Of a DNA stretch of 64,000 nt, positions 34,383 to 44,863 are shown piece after piece. Where the stretch lies: contig JAJOZX010008812.1 of NCBI GenBank assembly GCA_023014485.1, positions 1 to 64,000 on the forward strand, written 5' to 3'. Positions within the stretch are counted from its first letter, which is position 1. Every line of letters starts with the position of its first letter. This DNA is from Bathynomus jamesi (taxonomy: Eukaryota > Arthropoda > Malacostraca > Isopoda > Cirolanidae). The position numbers were made by a program, and so were the translations under genes. The notes beneath the pieces were generated by a model, which saw only the letters and a list, made by a program, of their open reading frames with translations, searched no databases and was not told the origin of the DNA.

Positions 34383-34525
34383 TAAAGAACGACGCTTGTA
34401 TAGGAGATATTCCGCGCAAGACGAGAGAGAGAGAACGAAACAAATGAAAAAATGAGGTAACCACCCGGGAATCGAACCCGGGATCTTCCGATTGCCGGTC
34501 AGATGCGATACCATTACACCATATA
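34381..34525 (-). mobile_element. tRNA-derived SINE with (TA)n tail
   Basis: The - strand reads GGTGTAATGGTATCGCATCT, an anticodon-like arm, then a perfect T-arm CCCGGGTTCGATTCCCGGG. The 5' acceptor strand does not pair with the 3' side and the anticodon loop lacks U33, so it is not a working tRNA. It continues into unrelated sequence and a TA tail (34336-34380). Confidence 0.65.
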
Positions 34526-34639
34526 TATGGGAATGAACTCAGAATGGTTCCCTGAGTTTTTTATGATACACACAGACCGTGCATGGAACAAGGAACTCTT
34601 CTGGGATAATTAAATCCACTATAGTCCGAATAAGTAATG

Positions 34640-35022
34640 GTAAATGACAAATACCAAAGTTTTTTTTCATGATGCAAGCCCGACGTGGGCAACGGGTCTC
34701 TCGCAAAGAGGTCCCATAAATATAGCTTCCCTCACCAGCTATTTGTTGAACACCACCTCTCCTCCTCTAAACTTCACCTCCTCTTCTTCACTGAAACTAG
34801 AGTGTCTGGGACGACTTTTCTGTGCCCTCCTACTTTCTCTATACTCAATTTTACTCTAACGGTGAATGTTGCGTATACTGTGTGTGCGTAATGACCTTTC
34901 TATCGTATTCTCGAACTCGAATATTCCGAATTTTATACCCTCTGGCTACGTTTACATGCCAAAATCTCAAACTAAATACATCTGCGCTGTCTACCTTTCT
35001 CCTAATTCTACCGACCAGGGCC
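34640..35022 (+). pseudogene. Jockey-type LINE endonuclease fragment
   Basis: The frames contain VEHHLSSSKLHLLFFTETR (catalytic Glu block) and FIPSGYVYMPKSQTKYICAV followed by YLSPNSTD. These are the first half of an AP-endonuclease of a Jockey-like LINE, frameshifted at least once near 34870. It may be the same family as the RT tails at 20955 and 27895. Confidence 0.65.
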
Positions 35023-35762
35023 GTGCGCAGGACACTTCAGATGCAGGGGCTGAAGGTTAACAAAAAGGGCACCATCTCCTGCCCCCTCAAAAATAATAAG
35101 TCTTTTCACAGCATTTATACGGATGTTATCATTTAGAATTAGCATTAGTAATAGTGGACATTTATTTAAACGTGTGTCATACAGTGACAATTTATTTACA
35201 ACATGAATTATATTAACTAAATATGCAATGCAAACGTATACTTCTCCCCGCCCTAAGGGAGCTAATTAATTAAACTTAATTAATGCCTTAATTAATTAAA
35301 CATTAAATTAATTATAAAGAAATGGGGTCATTGAATGTTACTTTATAGGTAAACAAATGGTAAAACAAATAAGACCTTCAATGTTAGAAGTACTGGCAAT
35401 GAGTAGAGATTTCACATATTCTGTTACGGATAGTAGTATAGCCGCAAAAGGTTAGAGTGCAGGAATGTTGCAAGTGATTACGTAATGTTGCAAAGGGGGG
35501 TGGGGTGTTGCAAAGGGGGGGGGGTGTTGTGGAAAAAAATAAAAAATAAAAAAAATAAAATAAAAAAAATTCCCCCAAAGGGCCCTTTGTTGCCAACCGG
35601 GGATGCAAGGGGCATGCAACTTGGAGGCGGAGTTCTCCCCCAAGCTATTCCCCCCAAAGGGCCAGAAAGGAGAGAAAGGAGGAGAGAAAGGATGAGAGGT
35701 GTTCACCTGGCAGGAGCCAAGTGCATATTAAGATTTCAGCCGAGTAGGCGTTGTTTTATAGG

Positions 35763-36030
35763 CTCCTAATCAGCCAGTTGGCTTAGAAGGCGTAAATGGC
35801 TTGAGTTGCCAGATAGCGCCATGTATTCAGTTTGTGCTATATATTTAATTCTAATCGAAGACTGAGTTGCCAGATACCACTTTTTAGCATTGCCAGATCA
35901 CATTGTATACATTATTATAGACTCCTAATCAGCCAGTTGGCTTAGAAGGCGTAAATGGCTTGAGTTGCCAGATACCACTTTTTAGCGATACCATTGTATA
36001 CATTATTATATTTCTTAGAAGTTGGTTTAG
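35763..36030. repeat. Subterminal ~105-bp repeats, left arm
   Basis: About two and a half units built on CAGCCAGTTGGCTTAGAAGG and GTTGCCAGATACCACTTTTT. The right arm (49110-49730) has six or more units. Confidence 0.85.
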
Positions 36031-36129
36031 AATACCGGTAGTAGGTTTAGAAGGCGTAACATGATATAATTAAGTAAAACAACATTGCATCATTCTGTTT
36101 ATTATAAATATATAGAAAATAAATATACA

Positions 36130-36470
36130 TTTCAATAATAATTGAGGAATATGCATATAATCATAACAGTACAGGAAATATATACACACAATTATGGAGA
36201 TATATATAAAATAAATATATATTTCAAATAGAAATAAATATATATTTCAATAATAATAGAAATATGCATATAATCATAACAGTACAGGGGAAATATCACG
36301 CAAAATATATAAATACATTTCAATAATAATAGAAACATGAATATAATCATGACAGTACAGGAGAAATATCACGCAAAATATATAAATACATTTCAATAAT
36401 AATAGAAATATGCATATAATCATAACAGTACAGGAGAAATATCACGCAAAATATATAAATACATTTCACT
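36130..36470. repeat. 73-bp tandem repeats, left arm
   Basis: About five units built on CATTTCAATAATAATAGAAA and CAGTACAGGAGAAATATCAC. The repeat overlaps the 3' end of orphan gene 1, so copy number changes its C-terminus. The right arm has two units (48860-49010). Confidence 0.8.
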
Positions 36471-36809
36471 TTTTTTCAAAATATTAAACTCGCATTTAAT
36501 CGAGTTTACAATTACATCATTATTGCTCTGCATTACGCAGTATATGCGGCTTAATAATATTTCACCGCTTAAAGTATAGGGAAACCTGTATTCGATATGA
36601 AGGGCTTTCATATCGTTCAGTACTATTTTTGTTCCCACTTTACAACCGGTTGGTAAGTCATCTTTAAATACGTCTAGAATACAATCAAAAGCACGCACAA
36701 AGAGTTCATCGTTAGCTACATTATTAAACACAAGTTTATAAACACGCTTTTCCAATCGAGGGTTTATTTCTACCGAATCGAGCTTTTCAATCGTGAACTC
36801 ACTCAACAT
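36420..36809 (-). CDS. Orphan gene 1 (129 aa), left arm
   Basis: An intact frame starts at ATG 36809. It overlaps the end of the 237-aa gene by 11 bases, as in a compact viral-type gene cluster. It starts MLSEFTIEKLDSVEINPRL; the body is hydrophilic with mixed charge and no membrane segment. The last ~15 residues are encoded by a 73-bp tandem repeat. The right-arm copy (48516-48977) is longer because the repeat frame continues. I do not recognise the family. Preservation of the frame in both arms supports a real protein. Confidence 0.6.
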   Translation of the reverse strand: MLSEFTIEKLDSVEINPRLEKRVYKLVFNNVANDELFVRAFDCILDVFKDDLPTGCKVGTKIVLNDMKALHIEYRFPYTLSGEILLSRIYCVMQSNNDVIVNSIKCEFNILKKSEMYLYILRDISPVLL

Positions 36810-37512
36810 AGCGGCAATTGAAATAATCTTCTAAATCGTTACGACAACTGCGCGTTATATAAAGAAATAGTTCTTCAGGGTGAACGGTGTAGGTGAGCTC
36901 AGCCTTGTACCGATCAATTGCTTTGTACCAAAGTTCATGGTATTTCAAAGAGTCTAAACTTTTTAAATAAACATCCAGCTCTAGACCATTCTCACCAGCC
37001 CTACACTCGGTAAACCCATCGAGCAGAGCGGTGTATGCGTATTCAAGTACTGTATCAAAATAAAGCATATCCGTAACACGCGCGTCTAATATAGGTTTCA
37101 GCTTACGGAATCCGACGATTTCAAACATTCTGTCGAGGATGAAACGGTTTCGCGTAGGAATAAGAGCGTTATTTTCAGAAGCATTCTTCCACATCAGCCG
37201 TATATCAATGCACGGCCGATCGTTATTTATACACAACGTACATACAACGGCGTATGAGGGTGCGTCACTAATCTGCTCTCTTCTTGTACCTACGTTACCA
37301 GGTATTTTATAACGATCTTCACTCCACTTCTCAACTATCACGAAGATTCTATTCATCTCCTCGACACTTAAATAAACCCGTTTGTTTGTTTGTCTACATT
37401 CCGTTTCCAATACATAGCTAACGGTACCGGAATTACGCCTGAACACGCGCAACGATTTCGTCACGGACACATCGTACGAGGCGTTGAGAATGCTGCTCAA
37501 AGGAAGTTCCAT
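36799..37512 (-). CDS. Orphan gene 2 (237 aa), left arm
   Basis: An intact frame starts at ATG 37512 (MELPLSSILNASYDVSVT). An in-frame TTG lies upstream at 37545. There is no signal peptide or membrane helix. Conserved-looking blocks include YVLETECRQTNKRVYLSVEE and CNDLEDYFNC-like text near the C-terminus. It overlaps orphan gene 1. The right-arm copy (47815-48526) is nearly identical but frameshifted at about 48147. The function is unknown; its place next to the subterminal repeats argues for an element-specific gene. Confidence 0.6.
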   Translation of the reverse strand: MELPLSSILNASYDVSVTKSLRVFRRNSGTVSYVLETECRQTNKRVYLSVEEMNRIFVIVEKWSEDRYKIPGNVGTRREQISDAPSYAVVCTLCINNDRPCIDIRLMWKNASENNALIPTRNRFILDRMFEIVGFRKLKPILDARVTDMLYFDTVLEYAYTALLDGFTECRAGENGLELDVYLKSLDSLKYHELWYKAIDRYKAELTYTVHPEELFLYITRSCRNDLEDYFNCRYVE

Positions 37513-37769
37513 CGTATTCGAGGAGCGCAAGTCCACTCGGTTCAAGCTGTGAGATAACTATGAGCCGTGTGAGGCACGCAGGTAGGCAGGAACGGTTCGA
37601 CGGGCGGCTGACTCGATGATACGTGAATGGGGTTGTTCGTATGACCCGCGAGTCGCACCGAATTGTTGTACATATTTGTTTTTCCGGTACAAGAATTAAT
37701 TTCGTCACTACCAGCCTACGCACCAGACAGTTTACCTCAGGATAAGAACTAGGCACATTTTATGTTTTA

Positions 37770-38360
37770 CTAAACATCTTCACACTCCGGCGCACTATTT
37801 GAGAGGAACATATGCTCATATTTTTCCTTTCTGCCCATCAAACGATACTCGTCTCTAAAGTCTGTTAAAAACTCACGCAGGGCACTAGCCACAACCTCAC
37901 TACGAACCTCATCATGATATACGTTAATATAGTGATAAAAATACTTAAGATTGTCCATGATCACGAGATTCACATTTTCAGTCGTAGGGTATGAGTATTC
38001 GACATGGTGTAGCATGACGTAATACCGCTTGTCACACCACCCATCCGCAAGACTCATTATCCATACCTGCTGCTTCTCTTCTGCACGCGTTGTTTCTTTT
38101 ACTTCACGGTATATGTGAGACTTTATAAAGTTTAGCTCTACAGCATACTTCAGCACATCGTCTGTGCAACGAAAGCCTTCAACGGTCTCACCAGAACATC
38201 CGTAGAGTATTTGTACATCTTGCAACTTCGCACAATCCAATGTGTTTTTAAAAGAGGTATAGGAGGGGGGAATAGGAAGTTTTTCGGTATCCACCACATC
38301 CTGACACTTTGCTGAATACCATTTCATAAACGTTGTAAAAGCAATATTAAAGGTAGCCAT
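37770..38360 (-). CDS. Orphan gene 3 (196 aa), left arm
   Basis: An intact frame starts at ATG 38360 (MATFNIAFTTFMKWYSAKCQ). An upstream in-frame GTG in a CA/GT microsatellite (38480-38502) is unlikely to be the start. The C-terminal half has an aromatic/His-rich strand-like block (YYVMLHHVEYSYP) and a charged helix. No family is recognised. The right-arm counterpart (46991-47564) carries frameshifts near 47080 and 47225. It probably had its promoter in the repeat region 38502-38773. Confidence 0.6.
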   Translation of the reverse strand: MATFNIAFTTFMKWYSAKCQDVVDTEKLPIPPSYTSFKNTLDCAKLQDVQILYGCSGETVEGFRCTDDVLKYAVELNFIKSHIYREVKETTRAEEKQQVWIMSLADGWCDKRYYVMLHHVEYSYPTTENVNLVIMDNLKYFYHYINVYHDEVRSEVVASALREFLTDFRDEYRLMGRKEKYEHMFLSNSAPECEDV

Positions 38361-38524
38361 TTGAATACACGTCTGATCTCTCGGGCTTACTGCAGTCGAC
38401 TGACCACGCAGGGACTCCCAGATAGTAGCATGACTCACGGTCTTACAGTGGGCGGAGCTTAGAACTTTCACCTGTGCACACACACACACACACACACACA
38501 CAAAGGAGAAAGTGAAACGCTAAT

Positions 38525-38770
38525 TGAAACATGATTTATTTAATAAACGAGATATTCAAGTTATATACCGTATATTTACAAATACGATTTAATAAACGAG
38601 ATATTCAAGTTATATATATATTTACAAATACGTGTAATAAAGCAATAGATACTTTACAAATACGATTTAATAAAGGAGATATTCAAGTTATATATATATT
38701 TACAAATACGTGTAATAAATCAATAGATACGATTATATACAAGACAAATACGTGTGAGTTAACAATAGAA
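38525..38770. repeat. ~60-bp tandem repeats between polymerase and orphan gene 3, left arm
   Basis: Units share TTTAATAAACGAGATATTCA and TTTACAAATACG. A longer, rearranged array is at 46545-46805 in the right arm. It may work as a spacer or promoter region. Confidence 0.8.
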
Positions 38771-38773
38771 ACA

Positions 38774-40633
38774 TCATACGTTATGGTATCCAAATGGTAC
38801 GGTATCATAGGTACCAGGTAACTGGTAACGTTTCCTATAGGTGTTACGGCACACCTTCATACCCCTAAGTTCCTTCACGCCCCGCAGCTTCTGCGCCCGA
38901 AAATTGTGGGTGCCTACAATTAGTTGGGGAGTTTGTTCGCCCTCATCATCGTCCAAACATACTAGATCCTTCAACGATTCAAAGTTAACAACCCGCCGAT
39001 TCGCATGGTTGAGCGTAATACCCTTTGCCTTCACGATATATTTCATTTCCTCCCCCACCCTGACCCGTACCCCATAAGTTTTAGGTCCTGTTGAGACAAA
39101 AGAGTCTGCGTATGCGTTGTCCCCATACTCATCCTTGATCTCATCAGTGAGTTCGCCGAGGAACTCCCCAATAGTGGGCATGTATTCACCCTCCCTCTCT
39201 GTGAATATCACGCTATCTGTATCGGCATACAATACTCTCCGCCCAAGAGAATGCAATAGACCCCAAAGTTTTATACGGGCATAGGCTGTTGTGAAGCTGG
39301 CCACAGGTATGTTTGTAACCCTTGAGGTATCTGTGGCAAATTCAGTGTTGTTGTACTTTATACGTAAGTATTACCTACATTCACGATCTCCATGACCTCT
39401 TTATCGGGAGCATTGGCATAATCCCAGACATCACTATAACTTTGTGCCAAATGAATGCTCCCTTTGCCGGTATTCTGCGCAAATTTTCCCCATAGACTGT
39501 TTAGACACAACTGTGCACTAAAGCGCTTGCCAGGATTCTTTGCAATTTGGGCACGATCAAGTTGTATACCTTCGCGGTCGCGGTAACGTTGAATATAGGC
39601 AGACTTTTCATCTTCGGTATCAACTCCTCGCGGATACCCTGATGCCTCAACCTTATCCTTCAAAAAGGCGTTTGTATATGGTGTGAAAAGGTTGGGTAGC
39701 TTCTGAAACCTCCACACCTCATGTATCTTCAGTATTCTATAACCATGGCGTACGGCTAGGGCCAGCTCAGGACTTGTATATACGCCTCTGATCTTACGCT
39801 GGTGGGGTATATGGTTACAATCGTCGTTATCCTCTTCCGCGCACTTCACGCACAGGGGAAACATGAGCTCGTCGTCGGTAACGACAGGTAAGATTGGCAT
39901 CCATAAATTGCGTGGGGGGAGTACGTCTACGAAAGAGAGACCAAAGTAACGATCATTCAAATTTCTTGAAAATTCATTGATGGATGGCAGGTTAGGTCCC
40001 ACCAGTTTCTCAGGAGCGCCCACGGGGTACGGATTGTTCTTCATCACGTATGGGTACAAAGAACAGAAATCGTAGTAATGGAGCTTCACACCCTCTGTCG
40101 GTGGAAAGTATAGTCTGAATGGATTTGTACGTCCTCCAAACAAGCTATCAGCACATTTGAGAGGATCCAGCACCATTGAGCGCTTGATCGTGTTTATTTC
40201 CTCACGGTACACCTCGTCTGTCTCCATCCGTGCATCATATTCATGCTCCCACAAGACTTTGTGAGTGAACTGTGATCCTATAAGTTGATCGCGGGTGCGG
40301 GTCCGTGCAAAACAGTCGGCAGGAGATCTACCGTGGATATCTCCGGCGATTCCGCACTCAGGACGGGGGCATCAGTGCCACCAGCAACCGTTAAAGGAGT
40401 ACACAGTCTTCACACCAGTGACACGGTTTTCACTTAACCCATCAACCCAAAAAACTCGTCCATTAATCTTAATGGGTACTTCACCCGTGTTGCGGGCGTG
40501 CTTTATGTATACACCTGTCTGTTGCTGTAGGTGTATGAGCCAGTAAATAGCCTTGTGTCCGTAACTGCGGGGTTTGTTTCGGTGAATAATGGCTAAGGTG
40601 TCTTTAGGCATGAAGTTATTCTTGAACACCGTA
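38774..40633 (-). pseudogene. Protein-primed PolB, C-terminal half, left-arm copy
   Basis: The copy starts abruptly at FTVFKNNFMPKD and has no exonuclease domain. It holds palm motif A DFCSLYPYVMKNNPYPVG, motif B LCLNSLWGKFAQNTG and motif C YADTDSVIF, plus the end of the thumb. Lesions: a TGA within the WWH...CPRPEC cysteine motif (about 40372), and a frame break at about 39360 followed by a new frame from 39304. The 5' truncation coincides with the inner end of the arm, so it was born incomplete. It is not expected to be functional. Confidence 0.85.
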
Positions 40634-41088
40634 AAAGCACCCTCCCACATACATTGATGAGTAAAGGCTTAAGTCTTTATAATCTATTGAATGAGGATCC
40701 AGCCATACAATGGACCGATACAGGCGAGATCATTGTGGAAGGGTGCTTTTTAATACATGTTGGATATGTTGTGTGGCTAATCTTTTTGGTTGGTCAGCTG
40801 TATCGTCGGGCACAGATCCTATGTCGCCATGTCCATCGTCCCCCATGCTGTGCCTAATAACCACAGGAATCTCTGTAGGGCTCTTATAATTTTCGTACTC
40901 GTGAAGAAATTTCTGCAGAACTTCTTGGTATAAGATTCTTTTCTCATGAGGTGTTTTTCACTGTTTAATAGGGCTAGCAATTCGCTTTCCATTCTTTTAA
41001 GTCTGCTTTTACGGGGATCTAGATCCGTGTCTGGATTCCTTTGCAGTGAAGCGTACACCTCGTGTGGAATCACTACCACTTTCTTCAT
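40633..41088 (-). pseudogene. Conserved small Polinton ORF, frameshifted, 3' part inverted
   Basis: The ATG at 41088 overlaps the stop of the pX-like gene. The start is MKKVVVIPHEVYASLQRNPD, followed by a SELLALLNSEKHL block and, after a frameshift near 40945, LYQEVLQKFLHEY. This pattern (IP-start, LD..M..IL block, YxxVLQ helix) is the short uncharacterised ORF common in Polintons. Its expected C-terminal block (NEDPAIQWTDTGEIIVEG) lies on the opposite strand at 40660-40741, between 11-bp inverted repeats. The function in the family is not established. Confidence 0.7.
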
Positions 41089-41411
41089 TATATTAATCTA
41101 GTCAGTAAAGGACCCAAAACTGAAAATAAGATGGGGAGAAATGATCCTCCTGTTTGTACAATAATTCGTTTTTTCTTCGCTACAGTTTGACTTTTACGAG
41201 CGAGTGCACGTATTATGTTCTTGTAGCGGCGTAGGCGAGCCTTCTGAGGGGTTTTCATTGATACATTGCAATTTATAACGTTAAGATAGATTTCACAGAT
41301 GCATTTTAAAAAGTCAGCGTCGATATTTTTAATAAACATCTGCTGCAATGCTCGGGGCAGTCGATGATAGATTTTTATTAATTCACGGTATTTCTTTAGT
41401 CTCTTTGTCAT
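41088..41411 (-). CDS. pX-like small basic virion-core protein
   Basis: 107 residues: a Lys/Arg-rich middle (KTPQKARLRRYKNIIRALAR) and a C-terminal QTGGSFLPILFSVLGPLL hydrophobic stretch. This layout matches the small basic, C-terminally hydrophobic protein of Polintons and adintoviruses that has been compared with adenovirus pX/pVI. It starts in an ATGA overlap with the ATPase stop and ends overlapping the next start, so the three genes look co-transcribed. The frame is intact. The assignment is by layout and motif, not alignment. Confidence 0.6.
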   Translation of the reverse strand: MTKRLKKYRELIKIYHRLPRALQQMFIKNIDADFLKCICEIYLNVINCNVSMKTPQKARLRRYKNIIRALARKSQTVAKKKRIIVQTGGSFLPILFSVLGPLLTRLI

Positions 41412-42037
41412 TCTGGAATATACACCGTTTCAGGCTCGTTTGGAAATATATTCGTTCGCAGAAGCACTCTAAACGTGTTTCGCGGATGAAGGTCGCAAAG
41501 CAAATATCCGTAACGCGTTCTTGTAGCTTCTTTATAAACTTCCAAAAACTCCTTACGCTGATTCGGGAACATTTGATTGGCTAATACCCCAATTTGTGAT
41601 ACATCTCTACGTTGCGCGAATAAGACTAGATATTGCGTATTTAACGACACATCGCGCATGTATCTATTTTTGAAAAATAGATTCTGATTGATGAAGAACA
41701 CGCTTATGTTAAGATGGTGGGAGAATACTGTAAATGTCTCGGCAAACGTTTTATCCATCTCCAACATGAGATCGTCAATTACAATGATTGTATGTTCATT
41801 TCCCTTTAACGAATTAACGTCATATACGCCTTTGTGGAACAAAATATCATCTTGGTACTCGTTGAACACTGATTGATACGTCGAATAGCACCATATAACT
41901 TTATGCACAAATTTCGAGAACATCTCTCCCTTTTCTTTAATGATTTTAAGCATCAACACAGTTTTACCACATCCTGTAGGTCCAGATATAATACATGAGG
42001 ATGGGCTCGTGAATCTGAATTTTTCTACAGAGTCCAT
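41408..42037 (-). CDS. A32/FtsK-type packaging ATPase
   Basis: 209 residues from ATG 42037. Walker A is GPTGCGKT (residues 19-26), Walker B is IIVIDDLM (84-91), and a later INQNLF stretch fits the sensor motif. The short form with these motifs is the genome-packaging ATPase of Polintons and related viruses, which pumps DNA into capsids. The frame is intact, unlike the polymerase. It is the first gene of a - strand cluster (ATPase, pX-like, small ORF). It faces the polymerase gene across a short gap that should hold divergent promoters. Confidence 0.85.
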   Translation of the reverse strand: MDSVEKFRFTSPSSCIISGPTGCGKTVLMLKIIKEKGEMFSKFVHKVIWCYSTYQSVFNEYQDDILFHKGVYDVNSLKGNEHTIIVIDDLMLEMDKTFAETFTVFSHHLNISVFFINQNLFFKNRYMRDVSLNTQYLVLFAQRRDVSQIGVLANQMFPNQRKEFLEVYKEATRTRYGYLLCDLHPRNTFRVLLRTNIFPNEPETVYIPE

Positions 42038-42126
42038 TTCTAACACGTCACACTCCTAAGTGGATCATTTACAAAATATTACAAATTTTGAGTGCTGTTC
42101 CTTATATTTTGCTTTCTTCTCCCACA

Positions 42127-42584
42127 GAACCGTGAATGATGAGGTAGAGCACCCCATCATTGACATTACGGATGACCTCGACGACAGTGTAGTTGTGATC
42201 TCCTCCCCTGCCAACGAACCCTCACCAGCGATACCGGTAGCACGTCCAAAGCGGAGGTATGAGAACCCCACGTCAGGTATAAAGCGACCGAAATACGCGC
42301 CTGTTGCAGCGGTAATAGATCCCCAACCCTCAACCTCTTACGCAACAACCCCCCCAGCAGCACCTCCCGCTAATATATCCCCTTATTCATCCGCCACAGT
42401 TGCCCCCCGTTCTGTTAAGTCTACAATAATAGATCCCCAACCCTCAACCTCCTACGCAACAGGCCCCCCAGCAGCACCTTCCGCTAATATATCCCCTAAT
42501 TCATCCGCCACAGATGCCCCCCGTTCTGTTGAGGATGTTATAACGTTCGAGTTGGTGCGCTCCGCAGCCCCACCCCAGCCTTGA
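42127..42584 (+). other. Pro/Ser-rich leader with two internal repeats
   Basis: It encodes two copies of a block beginning IDPQPSTSYAT and ending SSAT.APRSV. It is low-complexity and probably disordered. It is one frame away from the polymerase N-terminal domain, meeting it at CCTTGACTAG. Confidence 0.6.
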
Positions 42585-44631
42585 CTAGAAATCGGTATAG
42601 AGTCAGGGTCGACCCTAGAGTCATGTATAGCAATGGAATTGAGCGCGGGCTACGCCGGGTTGTACAGCGTATTGTAGAGTTTGCTCTTCAGAATCGCGAC
42701 GAGCGTGAAGTCAGGACGAGTCTGTCCTTTGGATTCGGGTCAGATGACGGTGATGTAGACGATTATTGGGTGATAGTGCCATTTAGACGTTTGGCGGCTG
42801 AAGATGTAGAATATATATTAGGACGTATAATGCAAGCCGCCCAAAGTAGTATAGCCTTTAATATGGACAACTTCACGGTAAATATTGATCGTGTATTCCG
42901 TGTTGCGGGTCATAGTGCCATACCGTATACTCTTAACTTCAATTCTCCGACTATTTACCGAAAGCATATAAACGTCGATCGTGGTTGCGGCTTTATAGCA
43001 GTACTCTTAGCACGTATGTTTACTGTACAAAATACACAGGCCCCAAAAATTTGGTTGCCTACGGTCGTGGAGCGTGCCCGTAAACTAGCTGTAGACTGTG
43101 AACTTGAATTTGACTGTAATATGGGTCCTGAAGAGTTGAGAAGGGTAGAACAGGAAATGAATATCCGTATAGTTGTATTTGGGCTGGATGATCGTCGTAG
43201 GACTGTGTATGTTTTTAAAAGCTGTGTGAGAGATCGTACAAGACCCTACTTATTTTAGGATTGTCAGGGACAACGTATCTCCCCATCCGTAATATAAGGT
43301 GGCTTTGCGCGAGTTATGTATGACAAAAGTCGAAAATATGGGAGACATCATGATTTGTGTAAGGGGTGCCTCGAGTTTGCGGATGATATTGTGCGACATT
43401 GTAAAGAATGTCACATGGTATGTGAGCAGTGTAAAAGCACCAAATGTGAAAGCCGTGTAGTTGACGCTGAGAAGAGAGACTGTGATGTGTGTAGACGCAC
43501 ATTTTTCAATAATAGCTGTTTTGATTTCCATAAATCAATTGGCACGTGCAGGAAAATGAGAATCTGTGAATGTGGTATGTTTCACACAATGGATAATTGG
43601 GGGAAATTTAAGCACAAGTGTGACGTAATTCACTGTCCTACATGCCAGGAGGAATATAAGGCGGATGGAGTAAAGCATGTGTGTTATATGAAAGATGCTA
43701 AGCCTAAAAATAACCCTTGTATAACTGTATACTACGATATAGAAACATATACGAACGCTGAAACCAAAGAGGTAATTCCACATTTACTTGTGAGCCAGAC
43801 CATCTGTGATGAGTGTATGGGTATCGAATGTGACGAGTGCCCCAAATGCGGTAAACGGACAAACGTTTTTAAAACGAATGTCCGCGATAGTCCTGTGAAA
43901 CTATTTGTGTCCTATATTGTCAAGTTAGCCGACAAGTTCAAAAAAATGACTGTGTATATTCTCGCCCATAACGGGGCAAAGTTTGACACGCAGTTCCTTT
44001 ATAAGGAGTTGCTTGAACACGAATCCTCTGAGATATTTACAGGTGATCCATTGAAAAGAGGCAACAAATTAATACAGATGCAGATAAGAGGCAACGTACA
44101 ATTTAAAGATACTTTATTATTCACACCTTGTAAATTAGCAAAGCTACCCAAGGTGATGGGAGTAGCAGCTGAAGTTTCCGAAGGATACTTCCCTTACACT
44201 TTCCTCACCAGCGAGACTTTAAACTACGTAGGCCCATCACCCCCCAAACATTATTTTGACTGTATGGATGAACGTGAAGACTTTGATCGATACTACGACA
44301 ATTTTAATGAAAGTAACCCTTATAATATAGCTGATGAATGTGAGCGTTATTGCGTGAATGATGTGCGCGTGCTTAGAGTATGTTTCCAGGCCTTTAGAAG
44401 GATGTACATAGCCCGTTTCAAATGCGATCCACTGCAAGTCGCAACCACCATCGCATCATTATGTTTCACGGTGTTCAAGAATAACTTCATGCCTAAAAAC
44501 ACCTTAGCCATTATTCACCGAAACAACCCCCGCAGTTACGGACACAAGGCTATTTACTGGCTCATACACCTACAGCAACAGACAGGTGTATACATAAAGC
44601 ACGCCCGCAACACGGGTGAAATAACCATTAA

Positions 44632-44863
44632 CTCTTTGATGACCAGTATACATTTCTTTGAACTTAAAAGTTTAAGTTTTATTGTGTTTTACAATTAGAT
44701 ATTAGTAACTATAGTCACTTAAATGACCCAATTTTGGGTTAATTTTCCGACAACTAAACGATACCTGTATAAACATGTAGATGTATTTGTAGAAACGTTG
44801 CATCATTGTACAATTTATATTATTATTTCCTTGGGACAAATATGTCCTTTCGTCCTCAAAGAG
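44632..44863. mobile_element. TTAA-flanked MITE inside the polymerase gene
   Basis: The 232-base insertion has ends CTCTTTGATGACC and GTCCTCAAAGAG and is flanked by TTAA (44628-44631, 44864-44867). The left-arm copy has the uninterrupted site. TTAA duplication points to piggyBac or Kolobok. It is non-coding. Confidence 0.85.

Larger units (their letters stand above)
35432..40633. repeat. Left inverted arm
   Basis: About 5.2 kb that is the reverse complement of 44468-49992. The order from outside in is: G-rich end, ~105-bp subterminal repeats, 73-bp repeats, orphan genes 1-3, 60-bp repeats, polymerase C-terminal half. The inner boundary is at ACGGTGTTCAAG (complement at 40622-40633). Confidence 0.88.

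Noticed and set aside
34440..34525. tRNA gene on the - strand
   Set aside because: The T-arm is perfect, but the acceptor stem does not pair, the anticodon loop lacks U33, and the sequence runs into a SINE-like body with a TA tail.
35019..35075. hAT terminus CAGGGCCGTGCGCAGG
   Set aside because: A plausible end sequence, but no partner end or target duplication was found.
36799..38360. Capsid, protease or integrase identity for the arm genes
   Set aside because: No DDE integrase, His/Cys protease or recognisable jelly-roll signature could be seen; they are left as unknown.
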